DNA from: Patiria pectinifera
Lineage: Eukaryota; Echinodermata; Asteroidea; Valvatida; Asterinidae
Direction: 5' to 3'
Length of the DNA stretch: 64,000 bases
Assembly (NCBI GenBank): GCA_029964075.1
Contig: CM057135.1
Location: 25,012,863-25,076,862 of the forward strand
Shown here: piece after piece, positions 45,001-58,200 of the stretch
Position numbering within the stretch: position 1 is the first letter of the stretch
Layout of the letters: each line of letters starts with the position of its first letter
Notes under the pieces: generated by a model
The model's input: the letters and a program-made list of their open reading frames with translations, nothing else
The model's database searches: none
Told to the model about the DNA's origin: nothing
Program-made: the position numbers and the translations under genes

Positions 45001-46890
45001 CACATGCAAATGATCCAATACCAGGGTGAGAGAGCAGGTAGTGATGGGCGCGTACTGCTCGACACCCTGGGGACGAGGTAGCAACGAGGTGTCTTTGCGA
45101 GAACTGCTTTCTGATTGGCCGACGTTCGGTAACACAAAATGACTGGGAACATTCAAAATCGTGTGTGTGAAATGCTGGCGTACTCAATCACCGCCTTGAA
45201 GCCGACAAGACCTTGTTAAATTTGGCGATTTATGGAGAGTCAAGAAATTTTCAAAGTATTTCCTAACAAAATTGGAAATGTTTCTCAGTCCCAGATTCAT
45301 GTCTTATCGTTATTTTTGCAATGAATGTCCTTCATTGAGATGATGTATGAAGAAAAAAAGTGGCGTCAGGTCGCAACATTTTTTCCTTTTTTTTGGCTAT
45401 AAATTTAGGTCGAGGAAAAACATTTTTCGTCCAGGTTATTGGTAAAAAAATGAAGGCAAACCTCCCCCCCCCCCCCCCCAGGTGATGGATTTTTCAAGAT
45501 GGCGGATGGATTCCATTTTCTCGACTCTTTGGCTGATATTTTTGTGTCCAAAGGGAGCCGTCCCCCTTTCTACCAGATTTTTTTAACTTAATTGCTTGCT
45601 ATACATAGCTACACTTTGCTATACAAAACCTTGTTAAATTTGGCGATTTATGGAGAGTCAAGAAAATTTTCAAAGAATTTCCTAACAAAATTGGAAATGT
45701 TTCTCAGTCCCAGATTCATGTCTTATCGTCATTTTTCCAATGAATGTCCTTCATTGAGATGATGTATGAAGAAAAAAGTGGCGTCAGGTCGCAACATTTT
45801 TTCCTTTTTTTTTGGCTATAAATTTAGGTCAAGGAAAAACATTTCTCGTCCAGGTTTTTGGTAAAAAAATGAAGGCAACCCTCCACCCCCCCCCCCAAGG
45901 TGATGGATTTTTCAAGATGGCGGATGGATTCCATTTTCTCGACTCTTTGGCTGATATTTTTGTGTCCAAAGGGAGCCGTCCCCCTTTCTACCAGATTTTT
46001 GAACTTAAATGCTATACATAGCTACACTTTTGTTGGGAAAACAAATAAAAATAAAAAATCAATTGCAAATGTTTGAATTAAAAAAGGGGGGAAGAGGTGG
46101 ATTGGAAACTGGTTTATTGTTTTACTATTCCTTTGTTATACTCTGATATAATCATTAGAAAAAGTTCCCGTAGAAACAAGCGTGTCAATTTTCTAGGAAA
46201 GGAACAAGCTATCATATCCATCCTAAATATTATAATTTATATTTCATTCGATTCCAAATTCATTCAGATTCAAAAATCCTCTAGTCGTGCAGACGATAAA
46301 AAGAAACGAAGTTATCAAACAAACTTGAAAATTGCACTAAAATGCAAAAAGATGGTCGAAAGCCGGCTGTGCGAGAGTATTGTCAAATTGACGGTAATCG
46401 ATAAGTAATCGGTAATGAGAGAACACACAACCACCGGACCACCCGATGTATACAGAGCTACAAGATGTATTTATTTGACATTATTGCACAGGATTTTCAA
46501 TCACAGCTCCATAGAAAAATTGCTCGTTTTAAAAACATATGTGACTTTTTGACCATATGTGTACAATTTTACAATGATTGAAACATTTCTTACACAATTA
46601 TTTAATAAACATTGACGAATCATCTTTTGCTAACGTACAGATATGAAAATTTTGGTTTTGTTACTGTTCAAAGAGCAGCAGCACAATTTTACCATGATGC
46701 GAACTTTGACCTCCAAATCCACCAATCAACAACGAGGTATCTTTGCGAGAACTGCTTTCTGATTGGCCGACGTTCGGTAACGCAAAATGATTGGGAACAT
46801 TCAAAATCGTGTGTGTGAAATGCTGGCGTACTCAATCACCGCCTTGAAGCCGACAAAACCTTGTTATTAATGTTAAATTTGGCGATTTAT
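42055..46890 (+). repeat. Tandem array of short and long units (S-L-L-S-L)
   Basis: Units begin GGCTATAAATTTAGGTC at about 42055 (partial), 42449, 43659, 45395 and 45814. Short units (about 395-420 bp) and long units (about 1210 bp) share the first 400 bp (AAGATGGCGGATGGATTCCA). Long units add about 800 bp ending GAAGCCGACAAGACC. Spacing 43659-45395 is 1736 bp, explained by the 514-bp insertion at 44568 plus its 8-bp duplication. Short conserved frames in the units are not supported as genes. Confidence 0.85.
44568..45081. mobile_element. hAT-type non-autonomous element with intact 8-bp TSD
   Basis: Ends CAACCTCGTCCCCAG and, reversed, CTACCTCGTCCCCAG. CAACGAGG occurs on each side (44560-44567, 45082-45089), while the uninterrupted units (43350, 46730) have it once. 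An 8-bp duplication and this terminus are typical of hAT. Confidence 0.9.
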
Positions 46891-47326
46891 GATAATGTCA
46901 ACATCCTATGATTTCCTGAGATTAATTCCGCTCAGCTAAACGGTAGTGTATAAATCTCATATTAAATGTGAAACGTAAACTCACTTTCGTTTGTTTTTTT
47001 TGACGAGGAATAACGCTGACCCGTACCGTCAACGCTGAACCTATTTCGTGAAAAATTGTCAAGAGAGAACTAAAGGAAAAATTCGGCTAACCGATCACCA
47101 CTTACCTGCCGCCAAACATCCAAATTTTCACCTCACCTTGTGATTTCAACAAAGAGGAATCCAGGAAACAGTGGACATGCGAAAACAAATTAGTAAAAAT
47201 GTGTTTTTAGAGCACATTTTGCATGCACATGTAGTGCAGATCTGAGTCAGAGTTGAAGCAGCCGGTCAAAACTGATTGAACAATTTGAAGTGTCTGGAAC
47301 AGCGGTACGTTATACGCATGACATCG

Positions 47327-47668
47327 ATAACCATGACGTCGCATGAGCCGGCCAAATATTGATAGTGCAATACTTATTTGAATATTTATTTTCTCTTGAA
47401 TATTTAGTTTATTTCAACATGTTCAATGGATACTTCAAATACGTCCAAAGATTGATCATTGCAACAGCGATCGTGCGTGGCCTAGCGGTTAAGAGTCTCG
47501 TGTATCAAGCAAGCATCCGAGGTTCGAATCTCGTTGAAGTAAGTGACTGATTGATAAATAGAAATTAAGGAAAGGAGAGGGTGAGAGTAGAGGAGGGAAA
47601 GTGGAGGGAATAACCATAAAAGATGTAACTTTTGGCGCTAGAAAATTAATTGAAAAAAGTGGTGATCG
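47327..47668 (+). mobile_element. SINE with GGCCTAGCGGTTAAGAG box A, copy 2
   Basis: Box A GTGGCCTAGCGGTTAAGAG and box B GAGGTTCGAATCTCG at 47476-47533 look Leu/Ser-tRNA-like. 5' leader from ATAACCATGACGTCGCATGA; 3' body to GCGCTAGAAAATTAATTGAA. Paired with 19694-19968. Confidence 0.7.
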
Positions 47669-48447
47669 GGTAGCCAAATTTTTCCCCTGTGAACGTGGCT
47701 ATATATACATAGCCACGCTTCAATCTATAGTAAAAACACTCTATTGTGATCCACGGTTACTGTGATCAAGTGACCGTTCTAGCCGAATTTCGGCTACATT
47801 TGACAAAATATTTGCATACAGAATATGAGTTGTACAGAAAATCCAGCAGAATATTTTTTCGGCAGAATTATGTAGATGAAGGACAATAAAAAAGATTAGA
47901 GAAATATGGGCACATTTGGTTTGAAAAACCTTCGTTTTTTGAAAGATCCCTGAAACAAACCCTTACACAATGGAACAGCAATATATAGTGGGTGATTGGC
48001 AGACTTTCGAAGTGGATTTAGCAGAATGTTACATGGTATTTTGGTCATCCTGCCATGTAAGACTGTTAGTTGGGTACCCACTGACATGACTGATGGGACT
48101 CCTAGTCCTACCGTTTTGCGCATGCAGAACTCGGGGGTACCAGAGTGTCATGCCTGTCTTTGATTTTCTGATCATTTTGAAAACATTCGTTGTGACAAAG
48201 TTGTGCCGTACTTTACTTCGAATTTTTGACATTGACAGATCCAACACTCGCGTAAATTCACAGGAAGCCTAACAAGTAAGTGATTTACCTATGAGCAAAA
48301 TTATACGTGGTTATATCTAGCGGATCAAAAGATAGAATGATTTCGCTTGTATTTATGCAAGGGAAGCACGTGGCGTTGTATACAACGTCACGTTCACGGG
48401 TCTACACGTGAACAAGATACCAAAATGACGACTGAAAGTGCATTAGG

Positions 48448-48563
48448 TCTGATTCCCATCTCCTGAATACGAAGTCACCAGACGACAACAAGGCTGCCAC
48501 TACTTGCCGTCTGGTGCCGCGCTTACCTCATTGTGGCGACTTCGTATTCAAGAGATGGGTAAT
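48448..48563. repeat. Hairpin-forming inverted repeat
   Basis: CCATCTCCTGAATACGAAGT and its near complement ACTTCGTATTCAAGAGATGG enclose CCAGACG...CGTCTGG-type inner pairing. Confidence 0.65.
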
Positions 48564-48569
48564 TGTAAG

Positions 48570-48890
48570 CACGGATCCTCTACACAAAAGTCACAAGGAT
48601 AAACAACTTCCGAATTTCTGGGAAGAGGTGTGATAGTTGCCTGTGCGCATATACAATGTGCCTGCGCAATACTGGAGTCGGCACGTGACTGCAGCATGTG
48701 CGGTCGAATATCCGTCAAGTCTCCCGTGATTTAGTTTCATGTGGGGAGCGTGCTCCGAGTCTTGCGCATGCGTGCGCATTGTATGTTCTATATGCACACA
48801 CAGGCCGGTATCACGCCTCTAGACAAACCGTTCCACACACTTTGTACACAAGCTCAGATGAGTCGTTTATCCTTGTGTAGAGGATCCGTG
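48570..48890. mobile_element. 321-bp MITE just upstream of KIF4
   Basis: Perfect 18-bp inverted ends CACGGATCCTCTACACAA. Ends 136 bp before the KIF4 start codon and so probably overlaps its promoter or 5' UTR. Confidence 0.75.
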
Positions 48891-49025
48891 GTCCAAGTTG
48901 CTTGATTAACGGGAAGAAAATAATACCGAAATTAGGCAGATTGCCCTTTTTGTATTGGTATTGCAATGTTTTGACAACTTTACATGTGTACATTCCAAAT
49001 CTGCAGACCTGAAGAAAGACACAAA

Positions 49026-49254
49026 ATGCCGGAAGAAGACATCCCTGTCCGCGTGGCTCTGCGCTGCCGTCCCTTGGTCCCCAAAGAAAAGGCCGAGGGT
49101 TGCCAGACGTGCCTTAACTTCATCCCCAACGAGCCGCAAGTGGTTTTAGGGAAGAACAAGGCCTTCACCTATGACTTTACGTTCGGGCCAAACACGATGC
49201 AAGAGATGGTGTACAAGAGTGCCGTGTCCCCCCTAGTACAGGGAATCTTCAAAG
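49026..49254 (+). CDS. KIF4: KIF4 exon 1 coding part: motor start
   Basis: Residues 1-76 plus one base, donor gtgagctt. ctgcag at 49001-49006 could be the acceptor of a 5' UTR exon, leaving a 19-nt leader before the ATG; this is unproven. Confidence 0.94.
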
Positions 49255-52200
49255 GTGAGCTTATCGAAGTTAATTGTAAACTGCGGTCAAGCAGGATAAA
49301 AATTTAACAAATTAATTGTAATGCTTATACATGTGTAGCGCTTTCCATTTTATCATCAATGTGAAAGCGCTTTTCAATTATTCCCCCGTCCATCAGGCCA
49401 CTAGACCACGGGGAAGCAGATATCAGTGCACATTCTGTCCTCTTAACTCACAGGTACCCATTCGTACGCCTGGGTGGAGAGAGATAGTTGTAGTAGAGTG
49501 TCTTGCCCAAGGGCACCAACACCATGTTCCTGGTAGGGATCGAACCCAAGTACTGTGTCGAGACTACACCATGGCCCAGAAACTTAGGCCGATGACTGGA
49601 ACCAAATTAATTGGTCTGGGAACAGGTTTACTCGGGTCGCATACACTGATCTCTATATAAAGACTGGATAGTGGATATCCACACGCCAGTCACACAGTAG
49701 ACTTTGCATATTGACCAATTCGCCCCCGGTCTTACGAAGATGGCCGCGTATAATACGAACGTGCTACGCGTATACATGTATATAGCGCGCGCTGTATCAA
49801 GAGTTGACGCACATTTTGGTCACGTACACGTATTGTGATGTTCTAAAAAGGACACATTTCCGTAGTGATTATTTTTTCCAAAACGCCGAAAAAGTGAACT
49901 GCGGCATTAAAAAAAAGGAAACCACGACGTCAGAAAAATTGCAAACTGTGGTCAGTGGTGGAGGTCAAAGTACAAGTCAAGCGAACCGCGATGTTACAAT
50001 AGTAATCATGCTGTCTATAAAGACGGCAACTTGTCCTTTGTAGATCACCAGCCGGTCTCACCAATATGGCGTCAAATTCATTCATTGCGCAGCCCTTTAT
50101 CCGCTATCCAGTCATATTATGTTACATTCAGCTCATCATCAGGTCCTTGGCGGTGGCCTAAATCTCATCAGAAGTAACCATGTGTTGTGTGACGGTACTG
50201 GTGCACAGAGTCTATCGTTAAGAGGAAATCGTTACATTCCTCATACTTGTACCTTCCTCTTTCTCAGGTTACAATGCTACCGTCCTGGCCTACGGTCAGA
50301 CCGGTTCGGGCAAGACCTACTCCATGGGCAGCGGGTACAATCTGACCGACGAGGAGACCATGGGTATCATCCCCCGCGTCATTACCGATCTCTTCATGGG
50401 CATCGACGACAGGCCCGACACGGAGTTCCTTCTCAAGTGCACTTACTTAGAGGTGAGAGCTACTTCATCGCTCAAAATTGTACCGTCTGTGCTCTTCAAA
50501 ATTTTGTCGCCTCATGAAATTTGTTCTTTGAATATTTTATTTGAGCAAAAGCAAACTTTTTGTGGGGGTGGAGGGGGGGTGTGGTTGCAGTCGTCTGAAA
50601 AAGAGGCTTTTATAATTTGGATTGCTTTTGCCAACAATCACTACTCATGAATCAAATCTGCCCTGTGAGTAGTCTGGTTCTTGCTCCTCCCTCACATTAT
50701 CCATATCAATATTTTTCTGCTTTTGTGGGAATTTGATTAACTACTCGTGACGTGAGTAATTTCTTTGCGAGTACTCGAGTAGAAAAATCCACTGCTCGCC
50801 CGGGCCTAGTCTCAGCTGTACCTTCCCTGGTCCAGTCAAATCCTCCCAAACCCCCTGATGGAGTTTGAAGGATATTTTTTTAAGGCCGAAATCAGCCAAA
50901 GCAAGTCATCATCCGACTTTATTCTACCTCTCCGTACAGATACACAAGGAAGACATCCACGATCTTCTAAACACCTCCTTGAAGAAGGAGCATCTCGCCG
51001 TGAGAGAAGATCCCGAAGGCGGAATCAAGGTGGGAATTTCTTCTTTGTTTCCTGATTAGCGAGTTTTGCTACATGGTAGTTGAGCAGCGTGTCTGAGTAA
51101 GGGTCAGAATCATGCACATGCAGTTGGTAAGAGAGATCAGAACGTTATGCGTCTATCAATTGGTTCCCCCCCCCCCCCCCCCCCCCCCACCCCAACGCGC
51201 TTCTCCACCCAAGACGCAGGGATTGTCACTTTTGAAGTGACAAAATCCCTACCCCTCGTGCAAAATTTATGTGATAATCCCCGACATGCATATGCAGGGC
51301 GCACTAGTGATAGCCTTTGCATGTAGTACGCCAATGGTAAAAATGTTTATGAGTGACCAAGTTGCCCACCCTGGGGCATGAAAAACTTGGCCAAGAAAAG
51401 AAACGAAAAGATTGCACACGTTGATTGCAGTGAGTGCACAGTGTAGCAGCAGAGATTACATCACAAATCCATCACAAGTCAATCAGTAGTCAGTCGCAAG
51501 TTAATCTTGAGTCAATCACAAGACCGTTACAAGGCAATCACAGTCCGTCACAAGTCAATCACAAGTTTTTCACAAGTCCATCACAAGTCCATCACAAGTC
51601 CATCGCAAGCCCATCACAAGCAAATCGCAAGTCCATCACAAGTCAATCGCAAATCAATCGCAAGTCCATCTGGAGTAAATCACAAGCCGTATAGTGTCAT
51701 CGCAAATCACAACCTAATTTAAATGAACTGTGACCACAACCGAAGTCATATTAAAGTCTCAAAGCACTACACAATTATTACTCCTGTTCGTCAGATATCA
51801 GAACACTTTTCAGCAGCAGCTCGAGATCAATTGGGTCTCTACCCTCACAGGTACCCATTTATGCTCCTTGGTGTAGAGAGGCAATTATAGTAAAGTGTCT
51901 TGCCAAAGAACACAAGCACCATGTTCCAAGTCGGGGTCCCAACACACTGACCATTCTCCACATATTTATGCTGGAAGTGATTGACTTGTGATCAACTCTA
52001 ACTTGCAACAACGTCTTGGACCTGTACTCCACTAGGTCTCGGGTCTTCAAGAGGTGATCGTCAGGAATGCCTCAGAGCTAGAGCAGTGCCTTGAGCAAGG
52101 CTCCGGGGGGCGGACCACTGGTTCCACGGCTATGAACGCCCACTCCAGCCGCTCCCACGCCATCTTCACCATCGCCTTGGAGATGCGGAAAAAGGACGAC

Positions 52201-55200
52201 AGGTAAGATCAGCTGGAACTTCATACTAATTCGGGGAACAAACTTAGAAGCCATTTTTTGAGGTGGAACCAAGTTTGCGCTTGGGAAGTACGCACCCACT
52301 TTAAGCTTGCTGGGCCAATAGGGTTACCAAAATGCGCGTGTGCGTGCCTCGTCTTTAAGAATGCGTGCGGCATGTGGGCAAACTTGGTTCCACCTCAAAA
52401 AATGGATTCTAATTTTGTCCGCCAAATTTGTGTATTCTAGTTTCAAAACAAACAGCCAGACATCTGCTGATTTTCCGACCGTGTAATTTATTTGTCTGAA
52501 TAAAGGTGACGAGCTCAGTCAAGTTGCCTAACCACAAATGAAAGTTGAGCCCGTTTGGCACAATTTTTTTCACCTTTGATGAAATTAAATGGAGTTCCCT
52601 AGTAAATGCATTTACTGATTCTCAGTTGAAATTCCTATTCATTTTGAGCCCTGGGAATTTTATCTCAGTTTTGGACATTATGCAACGCCAGACTAAATCC
52701 CCGTCATCTGATTGGTGGGTCGTTGATCACATGTCATTCAGTTATTCGTCCCAATGCACGACGTGGTTGCATGGCAAAAAAAAGAAGTTCAGTTCCATGG
52801 TAAATGGAAGTTCCATTGCACAGTCACACTATTTGTGGCTCTGACCAATCAGATGACGAGGATTTATTTCGGGTGTTGTATAAAACAAACAATGAAAGTT
52901 TCACATTCGTGCAATGGAAAGAATAATTTCATTCGGCAAAGATGGAATATTCCATTCCACTTTGCTTCGCCTCATGGAATGGAACATCCCATCTGTCACT
53001 TCATAAAATTAGTCTTACCATTGCGCTCACGAACATTCATTATATGTATACTAATGCTAACAGTGTTTTATTTCTAGGTAAGTCAATGAATTTGACATTG
53101 TGCATAACAGCTCATGCGACCTTTATTAATTTAATAGAAAATGAAAAGTTGATAATGACAAAAATAACATTGATAATGCCAGTAAATTTCGCCCACCAAA
53201 TTTGTATCTAATTTCACAGATGCAATTAAACTGTGAAAGAAGCGGAAGGTTTATCTCATTGTTGTTGTTTTTATTTTTATTTTTAAGTGACAACTACTGC
53301 CATGCCAAGTTTCACTTGGTGGACCTAGCGGGATCCGAACGAGCCAAGAAGACGCAAGCCCAAGGAGAGAGGTTGAAGGAAGGTACGAAATGACACTTAA
53401 AATCATTTAACCGCCCGAACCGCCGAACTTGGTCTCGGTTTAACTGGCAAGGAGCAAATAAAGGCTTTTTACCCTTCCAAACTTAAGGAATGTGCTGACT
53501 GTGTTTAATCCTCGTGTGCCCTAGCCTTGATAAAGGCGTTCGACGTTAGTGTCCGATGATCCATGTTTGGCTGCTATTAAACAAAACATTAGCCACGCGC
53601 TAGACACTCACTCACACATACTGTACGAAGCACGAACAGCGACCTCATGCTGCTAGGCTATGCATATCAGTTGGTGCTGAACAAATGCCTTGGAACAACG
53701 GTCATTATGGCCTATTTTTGTCGGGCAATTTTCGTTAGGTTGTTGCTGGATTTATATCACTTGGTCTGCGGACTTCAAACTATCCAGCTCTCCATCCATG
53801 TACAGTATTAGCCCCCATGATGACAAAGTACTGAATAACAATCTCATTTTTATTCGCATACGAGGTCGTTGTGGAAATCCAGCGACAAAATAGAGAAAAA
53901 CGTAAGCCTAGGTACACGGTTGTTCCAAGGCGTTGTCGTTCAGCACCAACTGATTGCATATTGTAGCCTAGCCAAGTGAGATCGCTGTTCCCGCTTCGTA
54001 CAGTATGTGTGAGTGCATAGCACACGGTACTGTTAATGGTCGACCATTGATCACGGAACACTTTCGTCGAACTCGGACCCAATGCTGTTCGCGATTCTGC
54101 TTGACATTCAAACAGTTAACCGGTATGGTGCTGTGAATGGAACATAGGAACTCTTGCGAATGGCCATTTGAGGAAGGGGACATAACATAAAAGATCCAAT
54201 GTTTAATTGCAAGAAGCTTATTTTGTATTTTTAGTTTATTTAATTTGAGTATTTTTTTTAAGCACTGTTGGATTTTGTTTCACAAGAAGGCTGACTGACA
54301 CAGATACTTTTAAGTGTCCACATTCCGGTCTCATCTATCCAACGGATCAGAAAAATGTTCTATTTGACATGCAATTGATTTTTCTTGTTTCTCGTAAAGA
54401 CGTTGTTATTGTACGTGAAATCTTCGTACATTCCTCTAATTAATGGTCGGAACGCTTGAACATCAGGTCAGATTTCTGAATAGGGTGTGCAAAAAAACAA
54501 CCAATGGAATGAAAGATTCAGTTGATGTATGGTACAATGAATTGACGTTTTTATATGAGACTACAAAATGGGTGGCATGGGTGGCTAGTCTCACCACTGG
54601 CCCTGGCTTGTTCCCCGCTACTACCATATGTCAGTAGAGTTGTGCGTTGGTTCTCTCCTGTGCCACAAGGGTTTTTCTGCCCGCCCTCCGGTATTCCTCC
54701 CTCCGAAAAAAATCAACACTTTTGATATCAGACTGTGCTCCGTGGTCGTACATGGGTCATATGGCGGCTGCCAAAGGCGCCTTTACACGGCTTGACCGCA
54801 TTGCAGCTGCGTCCTTCGCAATTCAGCTTCTCAGCTGCCAATAAGGACGATTAGCCTCCCAAATTATTATATTATTATTTTTTGCAATTCATGAGGCATT
54901 TCACACTCATTCATGGTCGTGTGGTACAACATCATCACTGGTTTTTCTAAAGAATAATTGGAATTCAGTATTTTTTAATCCAATTTTTTGCCCATTCAGG
55001 AATTAACATCAATCGAGGTCTACTAGCCTTGGGAAATGTCATCAGCGCACTAGGGGACGAAAACGGCCGCAAGGGCCACATACCTTACAGGGATTCCAAG
55101 CTGACAAGACTGCTGCAAGGTAAGTCCATTACCCTTATATATATATTTTTTTTTTTGGTTCCCAAATTTTCTTTTTCACCCCTGACCATTTCTTCCCTGA

Positions 55201-58200
55201 AATCTCTCCCCTTCAGATGCGCTAGGTGGCAACAGCCAGACCCTCATGTTAGCTTGTGTCAGCCCAGCGGACTCCAACATGGAGGAGACACTGAACACGC
55301 TGCGATACGCCGACCGCGCCCGACAGATCAAGAATAAGCCCATTGTCAACCGGGATCCCCAGTCTGCAGAGCTGGCAAGACTCAAGCAACAGGTCAGTAA
55401 ACGAAGAAGCAAAAACAGGCATTTGCTTTCTGTTTTATTCATTCTTCTTTTCTTTCAACTAAAGCAAGACAGAGCTGTCGATTTCTGATGGTTCCTCATT
55501 AGTCAGGTACAAATATGGCATGTAGTCAGTCACATGTCAGTCACAAAATAATCACAAGTCGGTAACAAGTCAGTCACAAGTCAGTCACAAGTCAGTCACA
55601 AGTCAGTCACAAGTCAGTCACAAGTCGGTCACTAGTTAGACACAAGTCGGTCACAAGTCGGTCACAAGTCAGGCACAAGTCGGTTATAAGTCAGTCACAA
55701 GTCAGGCACAAGTCAGCCACAAGTCGGTTATAAGTCAGTCACAAGACAGGCACAAGTCGGTCACAAATCAGGCACAGGTCCATTACATGTCAGGCACAAG
55801 TCAGTCACAAGTTAGTCACAAGTCAGTCACAAGCCAGGCACAAGTCAAGCACAAGTCAGCCACAAGTCGGTTATAAGTCAGTCACAAGTCAGGCGCAAGT
55901 CAACTTGAGAAACCACAGTCCATTGAATCATGAATATGCATGTACATGTATTACGAATATGCATTTGATTCATGAATATGCATTGTACATCCAACAGGTG
56001 CAACAGTTGCAAGTGCAGCTGCTACAGGGCAAGTCCATCCACGGAGGTCCATCGCCTGATGGGTACGTATTCCAAGCAGCTAGGGAGCCCCAAATTTCCG
56101 GGGCTTGGGTTCGAGTCTCACTCCATGGTAACATGCGGATGGTACTGTCAGTCCTTAATTCTCTTTCCTTGACTGGGCATGGGTTCGAATCCCCTCCTGG
56201 TCATCATAGCATTAGCTTTCACAGGGAAGGAAAATCCTGGCAGATCCTGGAATTCAAAGCTCTCTTGGAAAAGTCATGGAATTTTGTTATTTTAGAAGGA
56301 CTCATGGAAAGTTTATAAACAAGAAAAAAAGTCATGGGATCCTGCACAACCTTGTTTGTGATGATGTGTAATATTTGGCTTTGTAACACCTCGCCCACAG
56401 ATTCTGTGTCTTGATTGGCCGAGAGCGAGTCACATGTTACTTTCTATTTTTGCTATCTTTCTGTGCACGACCCAAAGTACTATACCCGTAGCAACCAAAG
56501 TACTATACCATTAGCAACCAAAGTACTATATCCACGGCACGGTATTTATGTGCAAATGCATGCTGGTGTGCGGGTTGCACGAAGCGCGTTTTGTTCCAAA
56601 GAGAGCGCGCCGCAGAGTTGGGTTCAAACATTTCGTGAAGGGGTAGTTTGGAAGAGAGTAATACATTTTCCACCAATTTTGTATTGAAATTTGAAGTTTA
56701 TTTCAACTGTGTTCAGATTTAAATAATTAAAAATATTAAAACCAAGCAGAATCTGTGGGTGAAGTGTTATAAAGCAAATATTGAATGCTTTATCTCTTGA
56801 TGCAGTAAAACTAGCTGATCCATGGAGCATTCTATTTTCCCTCGGCCATGGATCACCTCGGGAGGCTAGTTTTACTACACCACTCGAACCATTCAATATT
56901 TGTATAATGGCAGTCTTCCAGTTTGCGTTCCAGTGTACTATACTTCTTCTGTATGCATGTATGCTTTATACTTTCTGCATATTCAGTGCACCATTCTGGT
57001 GCCTTTGTGTTGCTCAGTGGTCTCGTGTCAAACTGGAAGGCTGATTGGTAATGGTATGGGTGCCCCCTTGCCGCCGATGACATATTGTCCTGGAACAGTC
57101 ATGCAATTTCACTTCAAGATTTCAGTCCCTCTCCTTATTTGTTTGGGTTTTTTATTGAGAAACTTAATTGAGCTTTGATTTTCAGTTACTTAAAATTGAG
57201 AGAACCAAATTTATTATTTTCAGAGAAGTTTGACTTTTGAGCGCTCATTTTTTAAAATTTATTGATGATTGTATTACAGTTCAATGGAGGGTGCCGCCGA
57301 CCTGAAAACGCTGTTGGACAGGAACAAGACCCTTGAGGTAAGCTTGGCCAATAGCTGATCCGTTTAAGTCCCGCCCCTTTAATGTTTCGACCAATCACAA
57401 CGGTGTTAATAATCTGCATTCAGGAACATGCATTGTGAGATTTGAGAGGCACATGCAGTGACCAAGGCTTTAATGGATCGGTCTGTTAAGCCCGCCGCAA
57501 ACGAGAGCTGAGCGCTGAGTCTCTCGGGTCCCTTTTTTCAGCACGTAGCTCACCGTGTGCGGTGAATATTTGCTTTGTTTCTGCCTCAAGAGGCCAATTT
57601 CTGTCCAGTTTGATTTCTTTGGCTTCGCGAGGCGAAAATCTCACCGCGTTGCATTTAAAGGGAAGATACAACGTTTGCAAACATCAAAAAACGAAATGAT
57701 CAAATTATCACAAAATTTCTTACTGGATTGTTAGAGAATGACATTCTAAAGCACCATGTGAAATCGTGGCAGCTGGTGTGCTGACATTATCAAGAAAAAT
57801 TGTATTTTTCCAATGCTGGTTGTCTGACAAACTGGCTTTTTTCAAAAACTGCTCCTAATTTTTCATTATTAGTTTGCCACATTTTCTTTGCAATTGATTA
57901 CGCACCTGTGAAGGGGTACAAGCCTGTCGGACCGATTCTCTGACCTAACAATTCCCCAAAGTCGACACACTGCTCCGTTTCATCTTTAGTGTGGTCAGGG
58001 AACCAGATTACCAGAACATGATGTTTTTCTTGGTTTTCCAGAACCTACAAGCCCAAAACGTGAAACAAGTCAGTTTAACAATATTTGCTACAACATTCTT
58101 CTCCCCCAAATCCACTCACTACTGAAAATTGCAGCAAGAGCAAATGTTGTACATTCCCTTTAACCTTAGCTACGTGTTGAACAAATGGCCTCGAGTGACT

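Noticed and set aside
42447..46021. Recurring 68-87-residue frames beginning MAINLG
   Set aside because: Conserved because the DNA unit is tandemly duplicated. They contain homopolymer-C length changes that shift the frame, and have no recognisable domain.
55505..55910. CRISPR-like look of the regularly repeated CACAAGTC array
   Set aside because: Units are contiguous 11-mers without unique spacers, in an intron of a eukaryotic gene.
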